A stretch of DNA of 64,000 nt from contig CM055191.1 of assembly GCA_029224185.1 (NCBI GenBank), forward strand, positions 4,930,036 to 4,994,035. Reading direction: 5' to 3'. Source of the stretch: Karalla daura. Its lineage: Eukaryota > Chordata > Actinopteri > Chaetodontiformes > Leiognathidae. The notes below the pieces were generated by a model that made no database searches, was not told the origin of the DNA, and saw only the letters and a program-made list of their open reading frames with translations. Numbering within the stretch: position 1 is the first letter of the stretch; every line of letters begins with the position of its first letter. Positions 24,192 to 43,426 of the stretch are shown piece after piece. A program made the translations under genes and the position numbers.

Positions 24192-25272
24192 TCATATTAG
24201 CTCCAGTTATTGTCTATTTATTTGACAACCATTAGCTTCAAATGCAACTTCAACTTCAGCTTATTAGAGAGGACAAAAAGTCTATTGTAAACGCATGCAT
24301 GCATGATATTACAGTATACATCATTCACATATGTCGATGGAACCACTGATGATGTTGTGCAATACAACATTAAAAGCAATTTTAATGTGTCACGATGCCT
24401 CTAGCCAACATTTCACAAGAACATTAGTTTGTTTTTTAATTTGATTGTGTCTATAATCACCAGTTTGAATTGACATCTACGTGCTTAAACTGCTGTCTCT
24501 GATCTCTAAATGAAACTTATGTTGTGACTGTATTGTAGTTTGTCGGGCTGAGTTTCAGAGCAACCCAAATATCAATTAATGATACTCAGATTTTTAGGGA
24601 AACATAAGAGTACGGTCAAAGAGTCCATCCAAAGGGAAGATTTCTGTCAACTCCTCTCGGACATAAACAGAGAGACACTCTGAGATGCAGGTAGACTGAC
24701 ACCATGAATCTGGTAAGAAGATGGATGTGTTAATCTCTACCATTTAATCTTAACAGCAAAGTTATGTGATGGCAAGACATGTATCTGTGAGACGTGAGAA
24801 AAGCAAGTAAAGAGTTTGAGGTAGGCCCATTCTTTCATAAATTTCAGAAATTTCATAACTCCCTTAATTTTAGCAGTTTTATGTGAATTTCCAGTGTTAA
24901 TTTCACCTTTGTTAAGACGTTGCTCTGTAGGATTTGAGGATGTGACTGCACTTGAGTGTCTTGATTCCATTTAGTTGCGTTTCATAAGTTCCCCGCACAG
25001 CTACCTCACATGGGCATAAAAACTGCAGGAACGACCGAGCTTTACAGTAAATGGACGCTCCTCAGTGTGTATTACAAAAGTCCCTGGTGGACCAGGGCAA
25101 AACAAGGTGTGGCCAGGTCTGTGGAGGTGGTACACCAAGCATTTACATACTGACAACAGAAAGCTGAACTGATGCAGAGCATATGATAGAAGATCAGAAG
25201 TCAACCTCACCAGATTCGCAGCCAGAGCCAAACGCTTTCACATAAAGAGAAAGTTAGAAGCTGAGGAGTAAA
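20601..25272. other. Gene-free stretch between CEACAM-like genes 2 and 3
   Basis: I recognise no coding exon. Visible items: alternating CA/TG runs at 22,690-22,735 and 22,840-22,875, a (CT)n run at about 24,154-24,186, and an element tail 'caataaagacttttctattttctattctatt' near 23,150-23,185. A TATA-like 'cataaaaac' about 250 bp upstream of the next ATG (about 25,015) could serve gene 3, but this is weak. Confidence 0.4.
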
Positions 25273-31628
<6,356 letters not shown>

Positions 31629-31895
31629 GTCCTGCACCCGAGACCAGACTCAGTCAGGCTGGAGAGGCCTCTCGCTAAGAGACAGGAATAATCTGTGCCC
31701 ATTTGTGACCAACTGCATTCTAGGTTTAATTTGATATAGTTGCATTGAAGCATAAAAACGTCAAGAAATATCCAATTTTTTGCCTGTAATGTGTTAGCTT
31801 GCACCAAATAGTATGACTATAGCATGTGAAAGTAGTTGTGTTCTATGGCGGTTGTTGTTTCTGCCTTTGAATGAAAACCCTTCAGTACTTGCTCA

Positions 31896-32034
31896 ATTAA
31901 ACAATTCTCGTATAATCACTCAAAGCAGCACTAGACTGTAAAAAAGCATTCATTAATTCACTGTGAGCTCATGTAGCTTTTGTTCTCATTGTGCTTTGAT
32001 TTATTTTATTTGTATTTATTTCTCAATCAATAAA
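31896..32034 (+). terminator. Poly(A) signals of CEACAM-like gene 3 (and, antisense, of the cxcl17-like gene)
   Basis: Plus strand: ATTAAA at 31,896-31,901 and AATAAA at 32,029-32,034. Minus strand: AATAAA (TTTATT on plus) at 32,005-32,010 and 32,015-32,020. The two convergent genes therefore have 3' ends within tens of bases and could overlap tail to tail. Confidence 0.6.
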
Positions 32035-32183
32035 ACAGTTAACAGTGACCTGATGTCATGCAAACAGGTGTTGGAATCATTTCCATTTAGACAAAATGTG
32101 TTAATGTGTTGTGTATGTGAATACAGTATGTCAAATAGCGATAAAAGCATGCATGAACAGACTCTGGTATTTTATGGTGTTGT

Positions 32184-32976
32184 TCAAATGGGGACGCTGG
32201 GACCATACTTCCTGGAGGGACCGCCACTCCTCGGTTTAAAGAAAATGCTGCAACTCTTCAGATTCCTACTTTCCCGTCTCTGGCAAAAGCGTTTCACTTG
32301 AAAAGTTGAAAGACGAAGAGGAACAGAAGAAGAAAATAATCTTCATTGTCATCACACACTCAACTCCATACAAGGAAAACAGATGCATGTATATTATATT
32401 TTCTTGATCTCATACATGTCTCAGACATTATTGATAACTCACGTTTTCCATGCCTGCGTCTGGATGGCTGCTGGCAGCGGCAGCGTTTCTGTATCTCTCT
32501 ACCCAAGAGTGTCAGAGTAGTGAGTTCTAGTCGTCTAGTCTCACAATGCTGAGGTCTCTATTTTTTGTTAATGTTAATCTTAACCTTTGCTTTCACCTGC
32601 GCAGTTACACGCTCTGTTGACCTGTCTTGGGGTGTTGATAGTATTTGCGTTGGTCAGTGCTTCTCCAGCATCAGCAGCTAGGACACAATGGACATTTTCT
32701 TATATGACAAATTAACGATAACAATTTCAGATTCAGCAAATGTGAAAAAAGTGTTTAAAGCATTAATTTTACATACCATTGCTGGGTTTGTGGACAATCA
32801 AGGATTGCTCCTGTTTCTCAGGAACTCCTTTGAAACAGATTACAAAATAAGGATGTAAAGTGACATCATAAAAGTCATCTTTTTTTTCTCAGTCTGATGA
32901 AAAACACAATACCTTGGCTGTGATAAGGACATACGAGCAGTGCCAGAACCAACAACAAAAGCATCCTCGATCCCAT
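32184..32976 (-). CDS. cxcl17: Probable fish CXCL17: secreted basic six-cysteine peptide
   Basis: Minus-strand exons, all introns phase 1: 32913-32976 (leader MGSRMLLLLVLALLVCPYHSQ), 32777-32827, 32597-32677, 32443-32496, 32184-32296 (TGA). The protein is 120 residues; human CXCL17 has 119. After the leader come an acidic/neutral propiece and a strongly basic C-terminal half with cysteines at 62, 64, 71, 73, 88, 99: CxC, CxC, C, C, the same order as human CXCL17. It ends Ser-Val-Pro-Ile; human CXCL17 ends Leu-Pro-Leu, and an aliphatic-Pro-aliphatic end is, to my knowledge, what activates its receptor GPR25. A TATA box lies upstream. The position next to CEACAM-like genes and pafah1b3 matches human 19q13.2. 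The acceptor of exon 4 (gggtagag|AGATAC) is the weakest element, but it is the only nearby choice that keeps frame. The spacing between cysteines differs from the human protein. Confidence 0.68.
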
Positions 32977-33044
32977 GTCGTATTCACGTCAGTGCAGTTC
33001 AGTAAATCCTGGGAAGGAAATCCTGTGTGGACGCCAGCCGTGAG

Positions 33045-33082
33045 AGAGTGAGAGCAGGACGGTTGTCGTGGCTGCTTATAAA
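33045..33082 (-). promoter_or_regulatory. TATA-box core promoter of the cxcl17-like gene
   Basis: On the minus strand TTTATAAG (33,075-33,082) lies about 30 bases before a plausible start region near 33,045. This gives a 5' UTR of about 70 bases before ATG 32,976, with no in-frame problem. Such a compact TATA promoter suits an inducible secreted factor. Inferred from spacing only. Confidence 0.5.
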
Positions 33083-35131
33083 GGACAGTGTTGTTTTCTG
33101 AAATTATAGCCATGAAGCATTCATGCACCGCCAGGTGCATGAAACATGTCCAGGCTGAGCTGCACCTTCACACACAATTGCTGGGCCGGTGCCAAGGAAA
33201 AAAAAAGAAAGTGTTTTTTTCAGTCAAGCCCCATTGCTTCGAGACGGACCCGCATGATATGCGCTAGAGCTTCAACAAAAGAACTGCCCATGTTTTCAAG
33301 CCTCGAGTGAAACTTTGTTGGCACTGATGTGTCTTGTTGCTGCTCAAAGCTGAGATATAAGTGGTATTTACCTATCACACAGGGGCGAAGGTAGAGGGTG
33401 GGACAGGTGGGATTCGACCCACCCAGATTCGAATGCACTTTGATCCGTCCCCCTCACTTTAGAAAAGTGACATCTTTGTCCCACCCAGTTCAAACCTATC
33501 TGTGCCACTGCTATCACACCCTTTATAGTTCACATGAGGAACACACCAGAGGCATATTCATTCTCACTTCCTGTGAAACATTCAGACAATTATGGACACT
33601 TTCGGCTCGTTAGCACTACCACAACAGAGACGCCATAACTGTCACCTTTGTGCGTGATCATGCTTGCTGTAATCCATATCAAGTGTCAGTCTTGTCAAGG
33701 CCGGATGCATATTTAGGAGCAAAATGAGACTTGTTCACCCTCCTCGAGTTTCTTAAATGTGCCTCTGTACTCTTTGGTGTGTGTGAGACCGGAGCAAAGC
33801 CATTCAACCACATACAATAAATCTCTTGCTGATCTCAGGCGAGTACGAGTCCTCTTCGTGAACCTGATGGTAGGCTCAGACGTGGCTCTGTGTTAGTGGC
33901 AGTCGACGTCTCAGTGTCAGCACGCAGTGCTGGACGATCAATCAAGAGTCACTGACACCACTTTGTTTTCAGTTTTAATGCATCCGCTCATCACTTACAG
34001 TCAGCCATCATGAACCGCAATCAAGCTCTGGAGCGCAGTGTTTGTTCAAGAGACTCAGAAGCGTTTTAGTGTGAAGTGAAGCCTTTTCAGACCGCCTGAC
34101 AGGCCTCTGCAGCCGAGATTAAACCCGAAGCACAAGCAAATTGATATATATATACTGTATATATACACACACATACACAACCTACTCCAATGTCAAAACA
34201 CAGGCGCCCACATCGCAATATGTTCAGGTTACAAAGGGTGCAGCAGTAAGGTAGAAGGACAATGCAGACATGATGAAAAGGTCGATCAAAAACATTTGGT
34301 CATTCAAATAAAGCTTACAAAAGACATCATTACAGAGCGAGTAAAGCTATTATCAAGGAATGTAACGTTGAATTACGTGAAACCCATAAACCAATAAGAC
34401 AAGACTCTGCCAAATTTCCCGGTGGGGATGTTTCTTGTATCCGTTTCTTTTCCTTTGTTTTTGTAAAGCTGACGTATTTTCCTGGCATTGAAAGAACCGT
34501 CTCTCTTACCAGCAGCTCTCACTGTCGGAGCCTCAGGCAGACGATGGGTTTCCATGGTCTCACAAGAGCTGTAGTTGGAGGGATGATGTCCACAGCGAAG
34601 TTATGAATAAGGCTTTTTTTTAGCAACAGCAAATCTCCATCAGAAGAAGGAGCTGCTGCATCTATTCAAAAGCGTTATTCATAACCAATGAACATCCGGG
34701 TTTGTTTTCTAGGGATGTTCTGTCACGTGACATTTCATTGTCCTGACTCCATTGATAACACACAGGGAGTTCCCCCCATCACATTTACCATCTGTATCAA
34801 GTGACAGAGAATTACATAATACCTCTCCGAGAGCCAATGCTGGAGGAACAGATATTTACCGGAATTTGGAGCCAGACTTTGTCTCCCTATCACAAAGCAC
34901 GTTTAACGTCGGACTGTATCATAAACACAAAAGACTTCATCGTCTCATTTAACTCATTTATATTGAACAGTGGTCCCCGAGCGTCACCACGAGGAGGACT
35001 AACACAAATACTGTGTGTGGATCTTAGCCCTTAACAACTGATTCCATCCATCATCCAAAGTGTGACTAAGCTGAGGGTGTGCTCTCTGGGACCAGGCGTG
35101 AGGACCACTGTGGTAGTGTAACTCGGAGTCC
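33083..35131. other. Intergenic, no gene recognised
   Basis: Between the cxcl17-like promoter and the pafah1b3 stop codon. It contains a repeat-like patch at 33,370-33,490 (two copies of a 'gggacaggtggg/cccaccca' motif in opposite sense) and a short (TA)/(CA) run at 34,145-34,178. The lower part may be pafah1b3 3' UTR, but no convincing minus-strand AATAAA was found. Confidence 0.35.
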
Positions 35132-38173
<3,042 letters not shown>

Positions 38174-38624
38174 CACTCGGATCTCTTGTGCTACTTTTAA
38201 CGACAAGGAAAACAGAAATCGACAAGTCAGCAGCCTGTAGTTATGAATTAGAGCTGAACCTAGCGAGGTGGGTGCAGCAGCAGCAGCTATGAACGCAAAC
38301 TGCGCCTCTAACGCATCTCTATCACACACTAATTATTGTCAAATTTCGATAGCCTGTGCTATAAGACAATGCAGTGGCCCAGTCAAATACAGCGACAACA
38401 TTTAGCGATAATCCTGAAAATAACAACCATTAATTCAACAGATCGACTGCTCCCACCTCAGCTTCAGGAAGTAGATGCTCACTACCAGCGCCTCTACCAT
38501 TTCACCGCCTGTACAGTGACATAGACACTTTCCGTGTATTATGTATTAAATTTCACACTTCATCATCATACCATAGTGAAAATGGAATTTTAAGGCATTA
38601 CATATATTCATAAGATATACTTAC

Positions 38625-38789
38625 AGTTTTTTGAGGGACTAGCGATAATACAAAGGAGAGCCTACTCCCCCCGGCCTGTGTGAATGGACTCGTCCTGCTC
38701 CTCGGTGTTGGCGGGAGTTGCTGCTGCGCGCAGGAACGTCTGTGACGCGTTTCCACGACGACGCGAAAAAACGAGGACGCGCAGGTTCG
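38625..38789. promoter_or_regulatory. Head-to-head promoter region of pafah1b3 and prr19
   Basis: On the minus strand a strong donor (CT|GTAAGTAT, exon edge at 38,625) marks a likely untranslated first exon of pafah1b3. On the plus strand a donor (TTCG|GTGAGT, exon edge at 38,789) marks a likely first exon of prr19. The CpG-bearing interval between (38,690-38,780) would then be a bidirectional promoter, as in the mammalian head-to-head pair. No TATA box is seen. Confidence 0.5.
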
Positions 38790-38996
38790 GTGAGTTCAAC
38801 TTCTCATTTTCAGATCCTTAAAAACAGCTCAGGGTTGGTTTGTTGTCGGTGTGGCTCGAGTGTTCCCAGAAGACACGTTTATTGTCCATGTTTCGTTGGC
38901 AAATCCAAATGCACCTGCCACCAGCTGCACCTGGTGGCTGATATAATCAACCTCACCTGTCTGCCTAGGGCCGAAGCGGCTGTTATTAGCTGTTAG

Positions 38997-39116
38997 ACAA
39001 GACTGTTTCAGCAGTCTTGTGGTGGTGAAAGAAGAAATAACCCAGGGGTGATGTCCATCTGGGACATCACCCCTGGGTTATTTCTCCCTGGGTTATTTCT
39101 GACTTTCTAAAGTCAG
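38997..39116. repeat. Cluster of three perfect inverted repeats
   Basis: Hairpin 1: ACAAGACTG/CAGTCTTGT, 9-bp arms, 38,997-39,020. Hairpin 2: 24-bp perfect arms at 39,033-39,056 and 39,062-39,085 with a 5-base loop. Hairpin 3: CTGACTT/AAGTCAG, 7-bp arms, 39,099-39,116. The distal half of the second arm (ccctgggttatttct) is also repeated directly at 39,086-39,100. Located in the first intron of prr19. Confidence 0.95.
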
Positions 39117-39424
39117 GACACGATGGAGAGATTATAACTGCTGGTTTGAGCTTCTCCTGAATGTTTGAGCTTCTCAGACTGCCTGTAAGGCTGAGCCAAG
39201 AGAATCTGCAGAGAAAACTAATTTCAGCCACTTCTGCTGACAACCCCATTCTTGTCGTCACCAGCAGATTATAAATAAACATAGTTACGGAATATGAGTT
39301 AGAAAGCAGAAGTATAAAAAGTAGGAAAACCCAGGCTGCGGACATTGTCTAGACAGACTGTTTGTTTTTCTTTTTATGGTTTGTTTTTTGTACATTCAAG
39401 AGATGTGAAAGGTTCGTTGTTGTA

Positions 39425-39570
39425 TGCATTCATCCACTATCTTACCTGCTGGGTATCCAACATTTTCCCCGGAGGCAGGGAATGCAACCTGGACAGGTTC
39501 CAGTCCATCACAGGATGTACATGCACACAAAGACACACACCATGTACCCTCTCACTCACACCTATGAGAG
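39425..39570 (+). repeat. Teleost interspersed repeat fragment
   Basis: 'cattcatccactatcttacctgctgg...', 'ggacaggttccagtccatcacagg' and 'ctcactcacacctatgag' in order: the 5' part of the same dispersed family whose 3' part is seen at 12,306-12,630. Confidence 0.6.
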
Positions 39571-39933
39571 AGCATGCTGTGGGGGGAAGTTAAACCTTGC
39601 GATAAACCATGCAAATTTGTGGAGGAAATTTCCAAAGAAGTTTCACATCTCATTACTCTTGGCTTCAATGGACACCATCCGTCCAAATCCAACCGTCATT
39701 TTCTGTAGACCTCAGGTAACCTAATGACTGTTCTGGATAACAGTCAGGTGCTCTTGCTGCTCTGGTAACAACTCCACAGAGGTTAAATCCTGGTTTTCAT
39801 CATCTGTCAAGACTGTGGAAACATTTCATCATTCTTGGTGCAAAAACACCTGGTTCTGGTTTCTCAGCTGCCTTATCTGTGTTGTTGACATAGATTTATC
39901 ATCTCTTTATCTTTCTTCAGAACCCAGCCCAGC

Positions 39934-42900
39934 ATGAATCACATGTTTGACGGGGTGTCCTCCACCGACAGAGAGAAGCTCTTTGCAACAGACCGAAAAT
40001 GTTGCTCGCTGAGCAAATTCTCCACCCACCTTAAAGGTTCCTGCCGAGACGGGCAACACAGAATGAAGCGTCTGAAGAGCCGCAGGGAGAGGAGTCAGGT
40101 GAGAGGTGGCGGGAGGGTGCCCTGCTCACATCATCACCGTCATCATCACTGCCATCACCAAACCAACGAGGGCCCGGTGCACGTCCATAACTGCTGCCAG
40201 AGCAGCTGCCGCTGTCTGTCAAAGCGCAACGTGCCATTTGCAAACGTTATTCCTACTCCACAGGAGCCCAGTATCATCACAGGCAGTCGCCTGATAGGCC
40301 ACCAAGGCCTGTTCAACCATGAGGTCAAATCCATCGATATCGAACGTTTGTTAAGTGGTGGAAAGCAAGAGCAAGACAAGAACGGCACCTCTCAGCCATC
40401 TGTCACTTCCCCTGCTCCCTCTCCGAACCCCAAAACTGATTTGCCAGGAGACAGCACTGGTCATGTTTCACCATTTGTAACAGAAGCTATGGAGAAAGAG
40501 AAGGAGAGTCCAGGCTCAGATCTCACACCAGGCCAGCAGCCGCCACAACAACTTGATATTTCATCTGGAAGCGTCAGGAGCGTCTCCTCCTCTAAACACA
40601 GTTCTGCCGATCTGGTGATAATCCAGAGCTTGAAGGCCAATGATGACAAATCAGAAACTCTAAACAAGAATCGAAGGACACCCGTGGTCTCTGCACTCGA
40701 GCACAAACCGAATACCCGGGAGGAGTCGCATGTTGGCCGAACACAAGCTCCCCGCCTCAGCCCAAGCCCAGCCCAGCACTCCAGCTCACGCACTCCTGAC
40801 GTCTCGACACAGAAACATCCCGACGGCGTGTCGGAGTCTGTGGGCGCAGTGGCAGCACGTTTGTTCGATTGTGTGCGGCTGCCTCCTCTGAGCCGGAGAA
40901 ACCTGGTGGCCGAGAGCAGGCAGGTGCTGCTGAGCGCTCTGCAGGAGAGCTACGGACCCCACCTCAAGGACCAGGTCTGCAAGATGCAGCGACGCCTCAG
41001 CTTTTGCTCTGATACTGCCAAGGAAGTCCAAAATCAGCAGCCGAATGAGGCCCTGGCTTCAGGTGAGGACCGCTAACTCGATGTGTGTGGGGTTCGGTAT
41101 GATGTGGTGATTTGTAATGTTGGTGTTCGGGCTACACTATCTTGTGGCCCAAACACTATCTTGTCCGAGTCCAAACAGTGGGAGCCGTTCCGGGGTCTGG
41201 TGAAGACCACAGTATGGACTGGCTTAATGATTAACTCACTGTGTGTAAAACAAAGCGAAGCGCTGGGAAAAATGTTATGACTGATGAATGTTAATTTGAT
41301 GGTTACACTGTTAAACTTCGACCTCTCAATTGTAGGAAACAATCTGCTATTCAAAGAAACCATTGTTCCTGAGACAACTAGGTAGGATCGCTTGAGACAG
41401 TCATGGTTTTCAGTTGTGTCTTCCTCTTTTCAGATGCTAGAGCAACTGCATCTCAAGCAAATGCTGTGAGGCTTCCACATTTTCACACCCTGCAAACCGC
41501 AACATCTGACCTGACAAGAAGGAGGCACTTTACCCAGAAATGCAGTCCACAGCTGCAGCGCATTTCTAAAGGGGTAAGACCTGCAGATAGCTGTGCTGTC
41601 GTGTTTATTTTCACCTTTGGCTCCACTTCGTAAGCTGACTCAAATCTGACCCAGATCTGAAACTTTCATGCATGTCCTGAATCGGATGCGTATGATGTCA
41701 AATCGACCTCGCTCCGACTCCTCGGTGCACAGGCAGCAGCCACTGCTGTACAAATGGTCCTTGTCAAAATATGTGGTGGCGTTGTTCTTTGTCTTCTATG
41801 CCCAGCAGCCAGTCACTAAGAATATCATAGTCACAATACACAGCAATAAACAATAGTCCCCACAGCATCTTTTCAGTAAATTATGAAAAAAGTAGTCACA
41901 ACAGTAACAATAAAACATATTGGTATTGTAGTGTAAAGTGTAATAAACAAAATGAGTAATGATGAAAAATATTAAACGGTAGTAATAATAATTGTGACAG
42001 GAAAAATGGCAACAGTAATGGAAAACTGTAGAGAAGGGGATTTTTAAGATATTAAGTCAAAACTCGCTCATACCTGCTTCTCAAAATGTGAAAAATGTTT
42101 CAGTCTCTGTAACGGAAAACTGAAGGTTGTTGAGGTTAGGACAAAAAGGCATGTATAGACCTTTGCAATATTTTATAAACCAAACGACTGATCAATTAGT
42201 TGAGTAGTAGACAGATTAATGGACTACAAAAGTAATAGTGTCTTGTGGCCCTAGCATCTATAATGTGAACTATGCAAAAAAAGAAATTAGAACTCAGCAT
42301 CAGACCTATACTGTGGACTGTCTTACTGATTCTCAGATAGAGGTTTTGTGAATTTGATGTTTTATATATATATATATATATCTTGATGATATTGATGATG
42401 TTTTGTGGTTGTCATTTGAAGCCTGCGGAGCGGTTCACCAGCCGCATGGAGACCCCTGTCAGGCGTGTGGATGACATCTTCAGACCTGCTCACTCTCCTC
42501 AGTTCTCTATGGACGTTGAGTGCTCTGGAGTCGCAGCTCGTGATCTGTTCAGCTCCTCGCCCGACGACGTCTGGGGAGTCAGAGTCTCAGCTTCTCAGCG
42601 ACAGGAGGACGAGTTCGACAGGCCGGAGCAGGAAGAAGCTGTCACCTTCGACTCCTTTGAAAACCACCTCATGAGTCTCACCAGAGAAGCTCCCAAGCGA
42701 TGGCATCCCCACCCTCTGTTCCCCGATGGAGCACCGCTGCCTCACAGACTTCCAGCGGAGCTGTTTGAAAGTGAAAAATGCATTTTTTCTCCGTCCTCCT
42801 CCTCCGCTGCCCGAATCAGCCAGTTGAGTCACGCAGCAGCTTGGCCTCCGCTCAGGCCCTCACACACCAGCCTGACACACTATCCCCCAGCACACGTGCT

Positions 42901-42973
42901 GGAGAGGGATCCTCTGCTCGCTTCTTCCCCAAGCCTGAAGGACTGGACCTTCCATCCAATGAGACTCTACTAA
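39934..42973 (+). CDS. prr19: Proline-rich protein 19 homologue
   Basis: Coding exons 39934-41062, 41434-41573 and 42422-42973 (phases 1 and 0), 606 residues. The first coding exon starts after acceptor cttcag at 39,920; an untranslated exon probably ends at 38,789. Identity rests on gene order (PAFAH1B3-PRR19 head-to-head in mammals) and on family-like features: a basic N-terminus with KRLKSRRERS, a phrase NVPFANVIPTPQEPSIITGSR, and a C-terminal block with WHPHPLFPDG and a final RLY. In mouse PRR19 works with CNTD1 in meiotic crossover formation. It has no enzyme domain. A Cys/His-rich stretch (CSHHHRHHHCHHQ, residues 64-76) is followed by NCCQSSCRC. The middle is low-complexity and Ser/Pro-rich. 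The last intron acceptor (gtcatttgaag) is weak. Confidence 0.8.
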
Positions 42974-43108
42974 AAACAGTATCCCTCCAAATCCTATCAT
43001 CAAGCAGGCTCTCTGTTACCAATCATCAGGAGATATTCGGGACTAAATTCAACAGCAATAAGTGTCATCTCAAGAGTTAACTCTCATCTTGTCCCATTTT
43101 CTTGTTGA

Positions 43109-43114
43109 AATAAA
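43109..43114 (+). terminator. Poly(A) signal of prr19
   Basis: AATAAA 136 bases after the prr19 stop codon, 313 bases before the convergent TLR stop codon. Confidence 0.75.
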
Positions 43115-43426
43115 GAAAAGCACACGTCTATGTATGGTGCATTATTTAACAGGCAGAACTGTATATTACACTTTCATCTGTATAAGAGTGATTGTGAACA
43201 GGCCATAACGGAATGTAATGGAATACAAGCCATGAATGTGTTTTGTGAAAGCTCGTCATGTCAAGCATTGGATAGCACAGAGTAATAAGTCACATGTAAG
43301 GTGCATGCATGTCACGCCACACTATATTTACAGCATGTTTTCTCTGTCCACAGCACAGACTTGAATAATGCATTTCACATACAGGAAGGTTTATCGTGAT
43401 GGTCATGAATAAAGTTGTCAAAGTTT

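Noticed and set aside
24704..24720. ATGAATCTG followed by GTAAGA, a possible tiny first coding exon
   Set aside because: Only three codons, phase 0, cannot join the phase-1 exons of gene 3, and no other partner is seen.
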